This document shows, in pieces, positions 37,212 through 62,409 of a DNA stretch of 64,000 nt. Origin of the DNA: Glandiceps talaboti (Eukaryota > Hemichordata > Enteropneusta > Spengelidae); NCBI RefSeq assembly GCF_964340395.1, contig NC_135556.1:1663001-1727000 (forward strand), written 5' to 3'. The notes below the pieces were generated by a model, which searched no databases, had not been told where the DNA came from, and was given only the letters and a program-made list of their open reading frames with translations. A program made the translations under genes and the position numbers. Every line of letters starts with the position of its first letter. Within the stretch, counting starts at the first letter, position 1.

Positions 37212-39417
37212 CTTTGTGTCAAGGAATGCAATTTCTGAACGAAAATGCAGACTTAAATACCTCTATAGAGATAGAGAGAATCAAAGTAATCCACAAGTGA
37301 ACGAAGCCGGTCCATTCAAACGCGAAAAATCTCACTACAACCCCCCTCCAAACCAAAACATAACCCTTGAAGCTTTCCTGAATGCAGTAGAACAAGACAT
37401 TTTAGAACGAAAAAATTGGAAAAAAACATACAACAATATAAGCGAAGGAGAGAGGACAGCAATCAACGAAATTTTACATCGAGATGATATAACCATCAAA
37501 GCAGCAGACAATGGTGGTGGTATCGTAGTCATGGATACACCATGGTACATAGACCAATGCATGAAACACCTGGATAATACAAACTTCTACAGACAACTTG
37601 ATGAAGACCCAACGGATCTCTACTTAAAACAACTCGAAAGAAAAATTAAAAGATGGGAACAGAAAAAATGGATATCACGTGATCTCTCTAACAAGCTGAT
37701 ACCTAAAGAACCGAAGCCAGGACATTTCTACGGACTACCAAAAATCCACAAGGAGAACACACCACTACGGCCAATTATCCCACAATGCCAATCTCTTACA
37801 ACCCCGCTGGCACAATATGTTGACTTTATTCTGCAACCTATCGTACATGACCTACCATCATATATTAAAGACACCACTCATCACTTACAAGATATCAAGA
37901 ACATCACAATGCCTGACACTGCCACTCTAGTCACAATGGATGTCATATCTCTGTATACAAATATTCCCCATGAATATGGAATAAAGGCTGTACAAGAAGC
38001 ATTGGAAGAGAACAATACCACAACTCCACATCCACAACTAGTCACCGAAATGATCGAATTCATTCTGAGCAAAAACTACTTCAAATTTAACGACACATGT
38101 TATCTACAAATACAAGGAACAGCAATGGGCAGTAAAATGGCCCCATCATATGCCAACATAGCAATGGGCAGTAAAATGGCCCCATCATATGCCAACATAG
38201 CAATGGGCAGTAAAATGGCCCCATCATATGCCAACATAGCAATGGGCAGTAAAATGGCCCCATCATATGCCAACATAGCAATGAGAAAATTGGAAAAGGA
38301 AATCATATCCAGCTCTCCACTCAAACCAGAAAAATGGAAGAGATTCATCGATGACGTCAGATTCATCTGGTTACACGGCGATCAACAACTCTCTGACTTC
38401 CATACTCACTGCAATTCGATCCATCCTACACTCCAATTCACCATGGAACATAGCACTTCAGAAATTGCATTCCTTGACACAAAGATGTTCATAAAGAACA
38501 ACGAACTCCATACAACCGTATACAGCAAACCCAATGATAAACATTCATATCTTCTGCCATCGTCCTGTCATCCACGCCATGTCTTCAAATCCATCCCTTA
38601 TAGTCAAGCTCTACGATACAGACGTATATGCTCGGATAACACGCTATACACCACTGAAACAAAAAAACTAGAACACCAACTAACTAATAGAAAGTATAAA
38701 CAGACTACAATTTCCAATGCCATCCAGAAAGCCAGAGATACCCAACGCAATGACCTGCTCCAATACAAGGACAAAAATAAGGACTCACAAGGAAGAATAC
38801 CATTTGTTTTAACCTACCATCCATCACTACCAAGCATATCCACCATAATTCGTAAACACTGGTCCATACTCAACTCTGATCAACAAACCAAAGATACATT
38901 TCATACACCACCTATTGTCTCCTATAAACAACCGCCCAATCTCAAAAAGATCCTGGTAAGAGCCAACATCAAAGAAACAACAAAAAGTAAAGACCCGGGG
39001 AACTGCAATCCATGCAACAAATGTAAAGTGTGCCCTTCAATGATCATACACAACAATGACAGAATCACGAACCCCATGACAAAGAAATCATACCCGATCA
39101 TTGGACAACTAACATGCAGCACAAGGAACCTAATATACGTCATCAACTGTTCAAAATGTAACATGTTATACATAGGAGAAACAAAACGGGAACTTCGTGT
39201 ACGTATCAAGGAACACATATACAGTATCAAAACACACAAGGACACCCCAGTAGCCGCTCATTTTAACAGTCAATGTCACAGCATGAATGATTTCCAATTC
39301 CCAGGACTCTGTAAAGTATTTTCCAAAACAGATAAGATTAGAAAACAGCTTGAACTTAAAATAATCCATGAGTTAGATACACTTTCACCAAACGGCTTGA
39401 ACAAAAAAGACTGGTAA
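37162..39417 (+). CDS. Penelope-like reverse transcriptase with C-terminal GIY-YIG endonuclease
   Basis: This open frame of 751 codons would copy element RNA into DNA and nick the target. Residues 1-26 are not PLE protein: they are the antisense of copy A, which the frame happens to enter at 37240. The PLE N-terminal segment includes ITIKAADNGGGIVVMDTP. Reverse transcriptase motifs follow: GHFYGLPKIHK (about residue 186), TPLRPIIPQ, TMDVISLYTNIP (about 258), and QIQGTAMGSKMAPSYANIAM (about 318-340). The last is expanded fourfold by a 39-bp tandem repeat. The catalytic RFIDDVRF is at about 394. A Cys-rich linker, CNPCNKCKVC, precedes the GIY-YIG nuclease (LIYVINCSKC...MLYIGETKRELRVRIKEH, about 657-685). 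No internal stop is present, and the length is close to a full PLE protein. The extra 39 residues near the active site probably impair activity. Confidence 0.93.
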   Translation: MGLLYTVVWSSLFFMNIFVSRNAISERKCRLKYLYRDRENQSNPQVNEAGPFKREKSHYNPPPNQNITLEAFLNAVEQDILERKNWKKTYNNISEGERTAINEILHRDDITIKAADNGGGIVVMDTPWYIDQCMKHLDNTNFYRQLDEDPTDLYLKQLERKIKRWEQKKWISRDLSNKLIPKEPKPGHFYGLPKIHKENTPLRPIIPQCQSLTTPLAQYVDFILQPIVHDLPSYIKDTTHHLQDIKNITMPDTATLVTMDVISLYTNIPHEYGIKAVQEALEENNTTTPHPQLVTEMIEFILSKNYFKFNDTCYLQIQGTAMGSKMAPSYANIAMGSKMAPSYANIAMGSKMAPSYANIAMGSKMAPSYANIAMRKLEKEIISSSPLKPEKWKRFIDDVRFIWLHGDQQLSDFHTHCNSIHPTLQFTMEHSTSEIAFLDTKMFIKNNELHTTVYSKPNDKHSYLLPSSCHPRHVFKSIPYSQALRYRRICSDNTLYTTETKKLEHQLTNRKYKQTTISNAIQKARDTQRNDLLQYKDKNKDSQGRIPFVLTYHPSLPSISTIIRKHWSILNSDQQTKDTFHTPPIVSYKQPPNLKKILVRANIKETTKSKDPGNCNPCNKCKVCPSMIIHNNDRITNPMTKKSYPIIGQLTCSTRNLIYVINCSKCNMLYIGETKRELRVRIKEHIYSIKTHKDTPVAAHFNSQCHSMNDFQFPGLCKVFSKTDKIRKQLELKIIHELDTLSPNGLNKKDW
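38125..38280 (+). repeat. four copies of a 39-bp unit inside the PLE RT
   Basis: Four apparently identical units, each atgggcagtaaaatggcccc followed by atcatatgccaacatagca, encode MGSKMAPSYANIA four times. This segment is a conserved reverse transcriptase motif that normally occurs once. The reading frame is preserved. Confidence 0.98.
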
Positions 39418-39732
39418 TCCATTTGACCCCGTTTGTTCTATATAACCCCTAGCATTCATTTCCTTTATAAATTTACACTCAGCTAGGTGGGCCTTTCTCA
39501 ATCACTTGTCAGTAACATCCATGATCCGCTCGATTGACACGTAGTTTACCTGTGTGCCGTTTGGACCACTTTGTAAGTCTTTTATTTTGTTAAACACTTC
39601 CATTTTTCAAACTTTTTTATTCACCTGTATCATTTTACCAAGTATCCTTTTATATTTTACGCTTCTATTGTACCACTGCCCAATATCTAGTTTTTTACCG
39701 GTCCTTTTCACTGTCTTTATTCATTTTTAGTA

Positions 39733-39770
39733 CCCTGAGGAAGGTCTTCTGTGAAAGACCGAAACGTCGG
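39733..39770 (+). ncRNA. hammerhead-like motif of PLE copy B
   Basis: Core ctgagga at 39735-39741, helix II ggtctt/aagacc closed by a short loop, gaaacgtc at 39761-39768. It is identical to the motif in copy A at 35925-35962. Helices I and III are minimal, as often seen in PLE-type hammerheads. Confidence 0.55.
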
Positions 39771-39825
39771 AAAAATAAAGAATTTTAACTTTGGAAACTG
39801 GTCTCTTGGTTTTATTCCTAAATCA

Positions 39826-41184
39826 TCAAGCATCTTCAAGAACTGTTTCCGAATATAACACCTGGGACCCGCTCAATATTGTAGTTGGACTGATACTCTG
39901 AAATTTCCAAAATACCTTTCTGATGATCTTATTTAGCCATCCCATTTCATGTCGGGATAAGTTACCTCCCCTACAAACACTACCGAACGTGAGAGCACTA
40001 CAAACACCCGCATTTAAAAATACTCCTGAAAGGTCAGGGCCGACACCCAAAATGACATCAGTTTCCTAAGGCAGTACGCACAAGTTTTAGCTTTCTTAAT
40101 AATGAAGTTGGTATTTTATATCCAGTTTGATTTACAGTCAAGATTGATGCTCAAGTATGCTTGTATTCACTAAAGCTATCTACTACATAGTGTTTTATAA
40201 AGACATGTTCTGGATCTCGCTGAACTTTTGAAAAATCAATACTGGGGCGCGTTCAATTTGCCCAATCACGATTGTGATTAATCTGACTTCATTTCTAGAC
40301 ACGAGGCTGTAAACAAAACGCGCAATCACGATCATAGTTACTTACTGCAAACATAAAAAAAATCATACATTTCCTATAAATTAATTGATTTTACATCATC
40401 AAAATGATTACAATGATAACAAATTACCAATCTCACCGAACACAATTTATTGACATATTATAAATGTTTTCTGTCATTTCGAACTTGCCTTCAGCCACGC
40501 GCGCGCGCTCCCCTTATGATATTACGTTGTCCGTCATGTTGTAATCAAGTCAATCATGGTTCAGGGCATGATTACTGTGATTACCAATCATGATTGTGAT
40601 TAGTATTTACCAAACGCGAAATCATGATTGTGATTGATAAATCATGATTATGGTTGTGCCCCAGGTGAAGAGTCTTTTTGCTGGCCCGATTGGAAAATTC
40701 ATCAACCCCACCACCCCTGGAGAATTTCACAAGGCCCTGATTTCTGCCATTTTCCTCTGTTGACTGGGGGAGAATAAGACCAATAGTAGCTTGAACGTTT
40801 ATCGAATTGAGTTGAACGGTTGAAAGAAGAACAATTAGAACAGAGAATGGCAGGAGGAGTGCAGTTGTATGTATTCGTTTGTATTCAAATCAAATGTCTA
40901 TGCAAGTGCAAAGTACAGTGACCAACGAGTTAGGCCTACCGGAAGTCAGTCAGTTGAGTTGCTTCACACCCCTATGGAAATCGAGTGGTCCGAAGAAATG
41001 CAATCTTTTTTTCGGACCACGATTCGATATTACGAAAAAATTCCTAAACCTTTTTTTTTTAATGTTTTAATTTTTTTTTTTTGAAATTTTGACTTTCAAT
41101 TTAATATATATAAACTTTTCTTTTTTTAATTTTTTGGACTTTAAAATTATATAATCCTTAAAAATAAATAAAGCCTGTAAAACA
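39826..41184. other. non-coding; palindrome-rich MITE-like stretch at about 40243-40665
   Basis: No gene recognised. Between ctggggcgcgttcaat (about 40243) and tgccccag (about 40665), the octamers atcatgat, aatcacga and tgtgatta recur in both orientations. The two outer ends are weakly complementary (ctgggg/ccccag). This could be an old MITE, but I cannot fix target duplications. Confidence 0.4.
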
Positions 41185-41572
41185 ACAATAATCTCCTTAT
41201 TTATTTGGCTAAGACAATGAAATGTATACGTATGGCCTGACTCCTTATTTATTTGACTAAGACATTGAAATGTATACGTATGGCCTGACTCCTTATTTAT
41301 TTGACTAAGACAATGAAATGTATACGTATGGCCTGACTCCTTATTTATTTGGCTAAGACATTGAAATGTATACGTATGGCCTGACTCCTTATTTATTTGA
41401 CTAAGACATTGAAATGTATACGTATGGCCTGACTCCTTATTTATTTGACTAAGACAATGAAATGTATACGTATGGCCTGACTCCTTATTTATTTGACTAA
41501 GACATTGAAATGTATATGTATGGCCTGACTCCTTATTTATTTGGCTAAGACAATGAAATGTATACGTTCGGC
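41185..41572. repeat. 48-bp minisatellite
   Basis: Eight units of 48 bp: ctccttatttatttgactaa, gacaatgaaatgtatacgta, tggcctga. Units alternate at tttgact/tttggct and acaat/acatt. It lies about 600 bp upstream of the first exon of the VEGF-like gene. Confidence 0.97.
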
Positions 41573-41635
41573 TGGGAACAGAAATGGGGATGGGTTATCA
41601 TAACCTGCTTCACTGCAGCAACGATACACTGCATG

Positions 41636-41742
41636 ACCCACAGGCACTCGAATCAATATGTATGATTTTTTTTCATGTATAGTAAATAAAACATTTTCTT
41701 TTTTTTTAAAAACCTACAGATTGATTCGAGTGCCTGTGGCAT
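41636..41742. repeat. inverted repeat, 20-bp perfect arms
   Basis: The left arm ccacaggcactcgaatcaat and the right arm attgattcgagtgcctgtgg surround about 60 bp of T- and A-rich sequence. The larger context catgacccac / gtggcatgacc also repeats. It is probably a small foldback element upstream of the VEGF-like gene. Confidence 0.9.
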
Positions 41743-42189
41743 GACCAATTAACACGATCCAACTGTTTGGTGTGAATGATTACTAAGCAATGAAAAGCAG
41801 TACTCCTTACATAGAAAGTGGTCAGCTGGTATCAGTTCATGATTTTACAGAATTCTTGAACAGATATATTATATTTGCATGTTATATTTTTAGTATAACT
41901 CAAAGACGACCAGTTTGTGGGTTTGACTCGATGTTACTGAGAAAATGCAGCCAGGATGACGTCATGGTTATTCCTTGTCGAGGTTAAAAATAGCTATACT
42001 TGCATTAAAAGCAGCCACACGAAATACTTTTAACATAAATTCAAGGTTCATCTCATCCTGCTCATATGTCTTCGACAGATCATTGCATAAGAAAAGAAGT
42101 CCGTGTTTACTGTTCTCGTGTAAACATACCCGAAGTGAAGGCCCTTGTGACGTTTTACCCTTCCTTGTTTCGCCAACATTCGTAGAGAC

Positions 42190-56965
<14,776 letters not shown>

Positions 56966-57234
56966 TGTGACTTGGAGAATACACAAGACTGTGGTTTACC
57001 TCGATATATAGTGGTCTGACTGCTTGGTGACATTAGTCAACCCCACATTGCTTGAAGTTGATATAATTCTTTCCTGTGACTCAGTCTTTCTGGGAAGGTA
57101 TGGAAAGATTAATGGTCGGTACAAAACACAGGTACAGGCCACGCCAGGCCAGGTATAGACTGAATATATGTTTTGGATTCACAGTCACATTCGAATCCAA
57201 AGATCGATCATCTGTTTTTATTTGCAATATATAC

Positions 57235-57238
<4 letters not shown>

Positions 57239-57281
<43 letters not shown>
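57239..57281. repeat. (GT)n microsatellite
   Basis: About 21 GT units, 275 bp after the VEGF-like stop codon. It might lie in the 3' UTR. Confidence 0.97.
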
Positions 57282-57283
<2 letters not shown>

Positions 57284-57662
57284 GGATTTCATGGCCATCT
57301 TCACCTTCTCGTTTATAAATTATAGATGCTAATTCAACAATGTAAGTTCTCGAATATGTTCACATTCTGTTGAAAACATCTATAAATACTCTGAACCGCT
57401 TAAACAATATATCTCTTGACAGCCATTAATATCAATTGTAATTACCGCTCACATGGACCATGCGCATTTAGATGCGTCATAGACTGTGTAGTAGACAAGT
57501 AGAAATCAAAGCCTATTTGTTACATTGCATACAAAAGAAGTGAGTATAAATAGTAGATGCGCATAATGATTAAAATCCACAATTACAAAGCAGAGAATGT
57601 AGCCATCACCTGGCCTGATTTCTTGCGGCAACTTTAATTGACCTTTGATGCAACATATATGG

Positions 57663-58212
<550 letters not shown>

Positions 58213-58224
58213 ATAACTATATAT

Positions 58225-58371
58225 ATATAGTTTTGCTTTTCGTGGCTGTTCCATTCTGGGTCTGGTAGCTGGTTGAGTAGAGTGCTCGACTTGGAGGAGG
58301 AGCGTATATAACTCGGTGAGTATCAATCTGCTATAAGACAGTGCTCTATACCGCAGTGGCAGAGCGTAATA
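58225..58371. mobile_element. element tail fragment between (TA)n and palindrome
   Basis: gttttgcttttcgtggctgt, ctggtagctggttgagtaga, gtgctcgacttgg, then taactcggtgagtatcaatc and ctataccgcagtggcagagc. The latter part recurs at 45128-45187 and 58979-59043, always directly 5' of the GTAGT(A/T)CT palindrome. It is therefore part of one composite repeat. Confidence 0.7.
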
Positions 58372-58400
58372 GTTTTGGTAGTACTGGAACTCTTTCTTGG

Positions 58401-58441
58401 GTGTAACTCGGAGTTTCACGCATATTGCGATCATCAGACAC
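58401..58441 (-). ncRNA. hammerhead-like ribozyme, minus strand arm
   Basis: On the minus strand: gtgt, ctgatga, a helix II of cgca/tgcg, gaa, act/agt around ccg, t, acac. It mirrors the plus-strand motif at 58449-58489. The pair closing helix II is U-U, which is not optimal. Confidence 0.6.
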
Positions 58442-58448
58442 TCTCTGA

Positions 58449-58489
58449 GTGTCTGATGATCGCAATATGCGTGAAACTCCGAGTTACAC
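58449..58489 (+). ncRNA. hammerhead-like ribozyme, plus strand arm
   Basis: Helix I gtgt (58449-58452)/acac (58486-58489), core ctgatga (58453-58459), helix II cgca/tgcg, gaa (58473-58475), helix III act/agt, cleavage base t (58485). Confidence 0.62.
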
Positions 58490-58515
58490 CCAAGAAAGAG
58501 TTCCAGTACTACCAA

Positions 58516-58518
<3 letters not shown>

Positions 58519-58596
<78 letters not shown>
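58519..58596. repeat. (TA)n tract
   Basis: About 38 TA units between two palindromes. Confidence 0.97.
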
Positions 58597-58598
<2 letters not shown>

Positions 58599-58702
58599 CA
58601 AAGTAGGTTGGTAGCTGCCAGTTGTCTGATGAACGCATTGAGCGTGAAACTCGGAGTTACAACCAAGCACCTCAAGTTCAAACCAACCTACTTTGATTAT
58701 TC
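58597..58702. repeat. palindromic element with hammerhead
   Basis: Outer arms aatcaaagtaggttggt and accaacctactttgatt. Inside is a hammerhead (58621-58663) followed by caagcacctcaagttc. It is a distinct subfamily from the GTAGTACT palindromes. Confidence 0.88.
58621..58663 (+). ncRNA. hammerhead ribozyme, plus strand
   Basis: Helix I gttgt/acaac (58621-58625 with 58659-58663), core ctgatga (58626-58632), helix II acgc/gcgt with loop attga, gaa (58646-58648), helix III act/agt with loop cgg, cleavage base t (58658). Helix I has five pairs and helix II four, with full complementarity. Confidence 0.72.
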
Positions 58703-58755
58703 CCGCCCTGCTTACCCAAGCATCGAGCACTCTATTCTACGAGTTTGATACTATT

Positions 58756-58973
<218 letters not shown>

Positions 58974-58978
58974 ATATA

Positions 58979-59176
58979 TATAACTCGGTGAGTATCAATC
59001 TGCTAAGACAGTGCTCTATACCGCAGTGGCAGAGCGTAATAGTTTTGGTAGTTCTCGAACTCTTTCTTGGTTGTAACTCGGCGTTTCACTCATAGTGCGA
59101 TCATTAGTCTGATGATCGCACTATGCGTGAAACTCCGAGTTACAACCAAGAAAGAGTTCCAGAACTACCCAAACTA
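58979..59176. mobile_element. third composite PLE-tail palindrome, partly decayed
   Basis: taactcggtgagtatcaatc leader (58979-59043), then a palindrome (59044-59176). The right arm retains ctgatga (59109-59115) and gaaac (59129-59133). In the left arm the core has mutated to ctaatga when read on the minus strand, so at most one ribozyme could survive. Helix I is also poorly paired here. Confidence 0.75.
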
Positions 59177-59179
59177 TAT

Positions 59180-59208
59180 CATGTGTGTGTGTGTGTGTGT
59201 GTGTGTCA
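59180..59208. repeat. (GT)n microsatellite
   Basis: About 14 GT units. Confidence 0.95.
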
Positions 59209-60130
59209 ATCTATAAAGTGTAATTTTGAACATTCATATAAAACAGATTTAATATAAGGCTATCTTTGAAATATGACACTTTGAGATTAGCACATGTATT
59301 ATTGGAGGAGTGTGTATGTTCGTTTGGTGTACATACAAATATTTTGTTTCGCATATACCTTTATTTATGTAGTATTCAGTTTTGTCCGATTATTTTTCAA
59401 TCATGTAGATTTAAAATAAATTGAAAAGTTCAGTGTTGCTTATGTGTATTGCTTTATTCATTTGATAATAAAATCAAGAGGGCGCTATCTGAGGGTCTGA
59501 AAGGAACCATCAACTATTGAAATCGTTAATCCATATTTGCAAGCACTCGTTTGCATTTTATATCCCTTTTTACATGTATATATGTGAATACATCATTGCA
59601 GGGAAAGAAAAAATATTAAAACTACTATTGGAATATAATTATTTAGATATGGCAATATTTTTAAGAAACACTGCTACATACTGTACCCTTCAGTAGCTCC
59701 ATGTACACGGAAGTTAAACATGTTTTGTAAATTGTTCATACTACACAGTTCTCTGATAGTGTGAGTTGAGTAATAAACAAATTAAATTGATTCACTTGCA
59801 TAGTTCCTAGGGACTACCATTTTATATCTATATTTACATGTATATATATGTGAATACATCACTTGCATTGTTCCTAGGGAACTATGTCCATGGTCCTTAC
59901 CAGAAATGTTCTATCTGTTGCTTTCAAAATGTGTGTATATATTTCTCTTCTCTGGTGGAATAAATTTAAAATCAATATATATCATTTCCAGTACGGGTTC
60001 CTCCAGTAAATCATGCACATGTCATAGTCTGATCTTCAAGCAGACATTATGCATTCGACCGAAAGCATTCACGAACAACGAATAATTTCTTTTCATGTTA
60101 TTAATCTTTATTCATTAATGTCATATGATG
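59209..60130. other. non-coding, no gene recognised
   Basis: AT-rich sequence. A segment around ttgcatagttcctagggac is partly duplicated (59797-59816 and 59863-59881), as is acatgtatatatatgtgaatacatca. No coding potential seen. Confidence 0.45.
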
Positions 60131-60134
60131 TTTA

Positions 60135-60165
<31 letters not shown>

Positions 60166-60235
60166 AAACTTTATTGAGTCCCTTTTAGGGTAATTGGGTT
60201 ATCTGCTACAAAAGATTATTAAAAACAGTAAAATA
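60131..60235 (-). mobile_element. retroelement 3' end with pentamer tail, minus strand
   Basis: On the minus strand: ggactcaataaagttttatc followed by about six tatct/cttat pentamers. The organisation is the same as at 47449-47700 (aataaagtttta then a pentamer array), but the pentamer differs. Confidence 0.6.
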
Positions 60236-60510
60236 TACATACATAATTTACTGTTCTTATCAACATGGGTAAACTGAAACCAATATATGCCCTTACAGAT
60301 ACTGTGACAGAGAAGTACCTCTTTTTGATCCTCAATATAAGTGGTACATGGTACTATGATGAAACTTTAGGCTATATTACATAGTATTCCCATAAACTAA
60401 ATTATTTCTATCGTTTTTTTTTAAACTGTCCGCAAATAGTCTGGAGACATTTTTAGCACAACTGAACTGAAGGTTCAGTAGTTCTATAGACATGGCACAG
60501 TGTTTGTCTG

Positions 60511-60518
60511 TGTGTGTG

Positions 60519-60608
<90 letters not shown>

Positions 60609-60850
60609 CAACTTAAAGTCAAAAACTGCTGGACCGATTGCTTTGATATTTGGGTGGTCATGTTACTTCTGGTGTCTAGTTGGGAAATTGTTAAAATGAA
60701 AATGATTGCATTAGGTTTTGGGTCAAATAATGTGATTTTTTATCAAAAAACTTACACTCCAAAACTACTGGGCAGATTGGCATGAAATTTGATGGGAACA
60801 TTCTTAGATGTGAGTAAGTTCTTCAAAATATTTTGACACAATTGGCCCAT
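60511..60850. repeat. dispersed repeat, third copy: (TG)n plus TTTGATATTTGGG unit
   Basis: A (GT)n tract to 60605, then aacaacttaaagtcaaaaac, tgctggaccgattgctttga, tatttggg, gtctagttgggaaattgtt and a second ccaaaactactgggcagatt segment. Same order as at 52530-52960. Confidence 0.72.
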
Positions 60851-61499
60851 AGCAACAACAAAACTGTCGTGTATTTCACAAAGATAACAGGGGATAATAT
60901 CCTGGGGGGGGGGGGGCTTGGAAGATTTCGGGGAAAAAAAGATGCCAAATGGATTTGCTTGCAAAAAAATCCGGATATGAGTGGATGATGGAAAAAAAAG
61001 ATGGACCACTGCTGCTAGAAAAAAAAATGTCTTGGCAGGGAAATGATGCACAGGTTCGAGTATACTGTTCAACCTGCTCGTACCTCTCCAACCAGGACAC
61101 TTGTCAAATCATGACAAACAGTTTCAAACACATGTCAGGGACCAGTTAGTTTCGTTAGCCTGTGGTACATATATATATTTGTTCCTGTCTCTGTTTCTGT
61201 TTCTTTCATAAATGGTTTAAATATTACTTCATGTAAGGGTTCAAACATAACTATACATAAAATTATACATATAATACAAGTATTACGATAAAAAACGATA
61301 AACGTACGCTTACGGTACCACTGCGAACGGTATCGATACACAAACAACACAAGGGTAAACGAAAGCATTTCACGAACATGTTCCTAGTGGGCGTCCTGAG
61401 CTTGGAGGTTTCCGGCCTGGAGGAGTGTCCTGCGCCCGGAGGTATGGTGTTAGACTTGTATGTCACAGGTGCAGTGACAGAGAGTACATCTCTTTCAGA

Positions 61500-61680
61500 A
61501 TAAGGGACCGGGCATTTTTGACGGGGGGGGGGGCGGTGTCTTGGAGTTGAACATGGGTTTTCGCAAACTGACCCCCCCCCGCCCCTTGCTCCGATAACCA
61601 ATTCCAAAGTGACCTTCCCAGTAACGACCACAATTTTAAAATGACCCCCCCCCCCCCCACACACACGTATATTTTAACAT
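61500..61680. mobile_element. solitary end of a G-run TIR element
   Basis: taagggaccgggcatttttg followed by a G-run, then C-runs separated by about 45 bp (gtgacc and atgacccccc motifs). It resembles the ends of the elements at 25381 and 62410, but I find no partner end in the window. Confidence 0.5.
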
Positions 61681-62409
61681 CGTTTTATAGGTCTTACTAC
61701 GGGGTGTTACTATAACAACATATGACTATAATTGAATATTGGTATTTATTAAGAGAACACCGAACACATTATTTTCTTTGTACATGTGTATGATGCATTC
61801 AGTTTGACTCTACCGTTTGCTCTATTCTTCACGTACAACGCAGATTTTCTCACGGGTTCTCCGGTTTCCTCCTGTATGCTGCATTGCTATTTTTCACATC
61901 CATGGTACATTGATGTTGGCATACCAGTTACACATCTGTCAAATCTAGGTATGTTAACCTGGTGTGTTGGCCTGAACTGTTACTGGGATATCATGCACAT
62001 AGCTGGTACAGTCCCCGTGGCTCCACTGAGCTGATACAGCTATGTACACAACCCTGTCGTAGGTATGTGAATGTTACAGGAGTGTGCAAGGTTCCCTGTG
62101 TATGTTAGCATAGTTGTAACATAGGTATTTCCCACAACCATGTACCAGCTATGTGAGCAGTGCTAGTCAGATATGAACAAAAGGGTTGCTACAGGGTACA
62201 ATTCCACTATAGCTGTTACAGAAGCGGTATTCAACATCCATACAACAGGCATATTTGTCACAACCATGTACCAGGGCTCTGAGAAATATACCCTGTAATG
62301 GGGCTGTGATGCACACAGCTGGTGCATAGCTGTGCTCTTCTTCCTATCACTAGGATGTGACCATATCCTTGTACTACGATGTGCAATGTTCCCAGTGTAT
62401 TCCTCCTAA
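61681..62409. other. non-coding, no gene recognised
   Basis: An open frame at 61786-62034 is unsupported. Loosely repeated segments (accagctatgtgag, accatgtaccag, ggtatgtgaatgttac) suggest an old degenerate repeat. No gene. Confidence 0.4.

Larger units (their letters stand above)
35870..37239 (-). mobile_element. Penelope-like element copy A, 5'-truncated, minus strand
   Basis: This 1370-bp segment is the reverse complement of 38457-39825 in the neighbouring plus-strand copy, with arm lengths differing by one base. Its coding part covers the end of the reverse transcriptase and the whole GIY-YIG endonuclease, followed by the PLE 3' region with a hammerhead-like motif (35925-35962). Copies A and B are joined head to head at 37239/37240. 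The outer ends stop at the matching positions tgatttagg (35870) and cctaaatca (39825). Confidence 0.93.
37240..39825 (+). mobile_element. Penelope-like element copy B, nearly full coding region
   Basis: A plus-strand PLE. Coding sequence runs to 39417, then comes a 3' region of about 400 bp with a hammerhead-like motif at 39733-39770. The left end abuts copy A head to head, so the true 5' end of the element is missing or replaced. The right end lies at 39825 (cctaaatca). Confidence 0.92.
58372..58518. repeat. PLE-tail palindrome with a hammerhead on each strand
   Basis: Near-perfect arms of about 70 bp (left 58372-58441, right 58449-58518), same family as 45187-45325. The centre is cactctctgagtg. 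Each arm carries a full hammerhead core in its own direction. Confidence 0.93.

Noticed and set aside
38087-38366. Minus-strand ORFs with repeated LLCWHMMGPFYCP
   Set aside because: Antisense of the fourfold 39-bp repeat in the PLE reverse transcriptase.
39475-39495. acactcagctaggtgggc as an outlying copy of the 23-bp satellite
   Set aside because: Only about 15 bases match, it lies inside the PLE 3' region and is identical in both PLE copies, so it belongs to the PLE.
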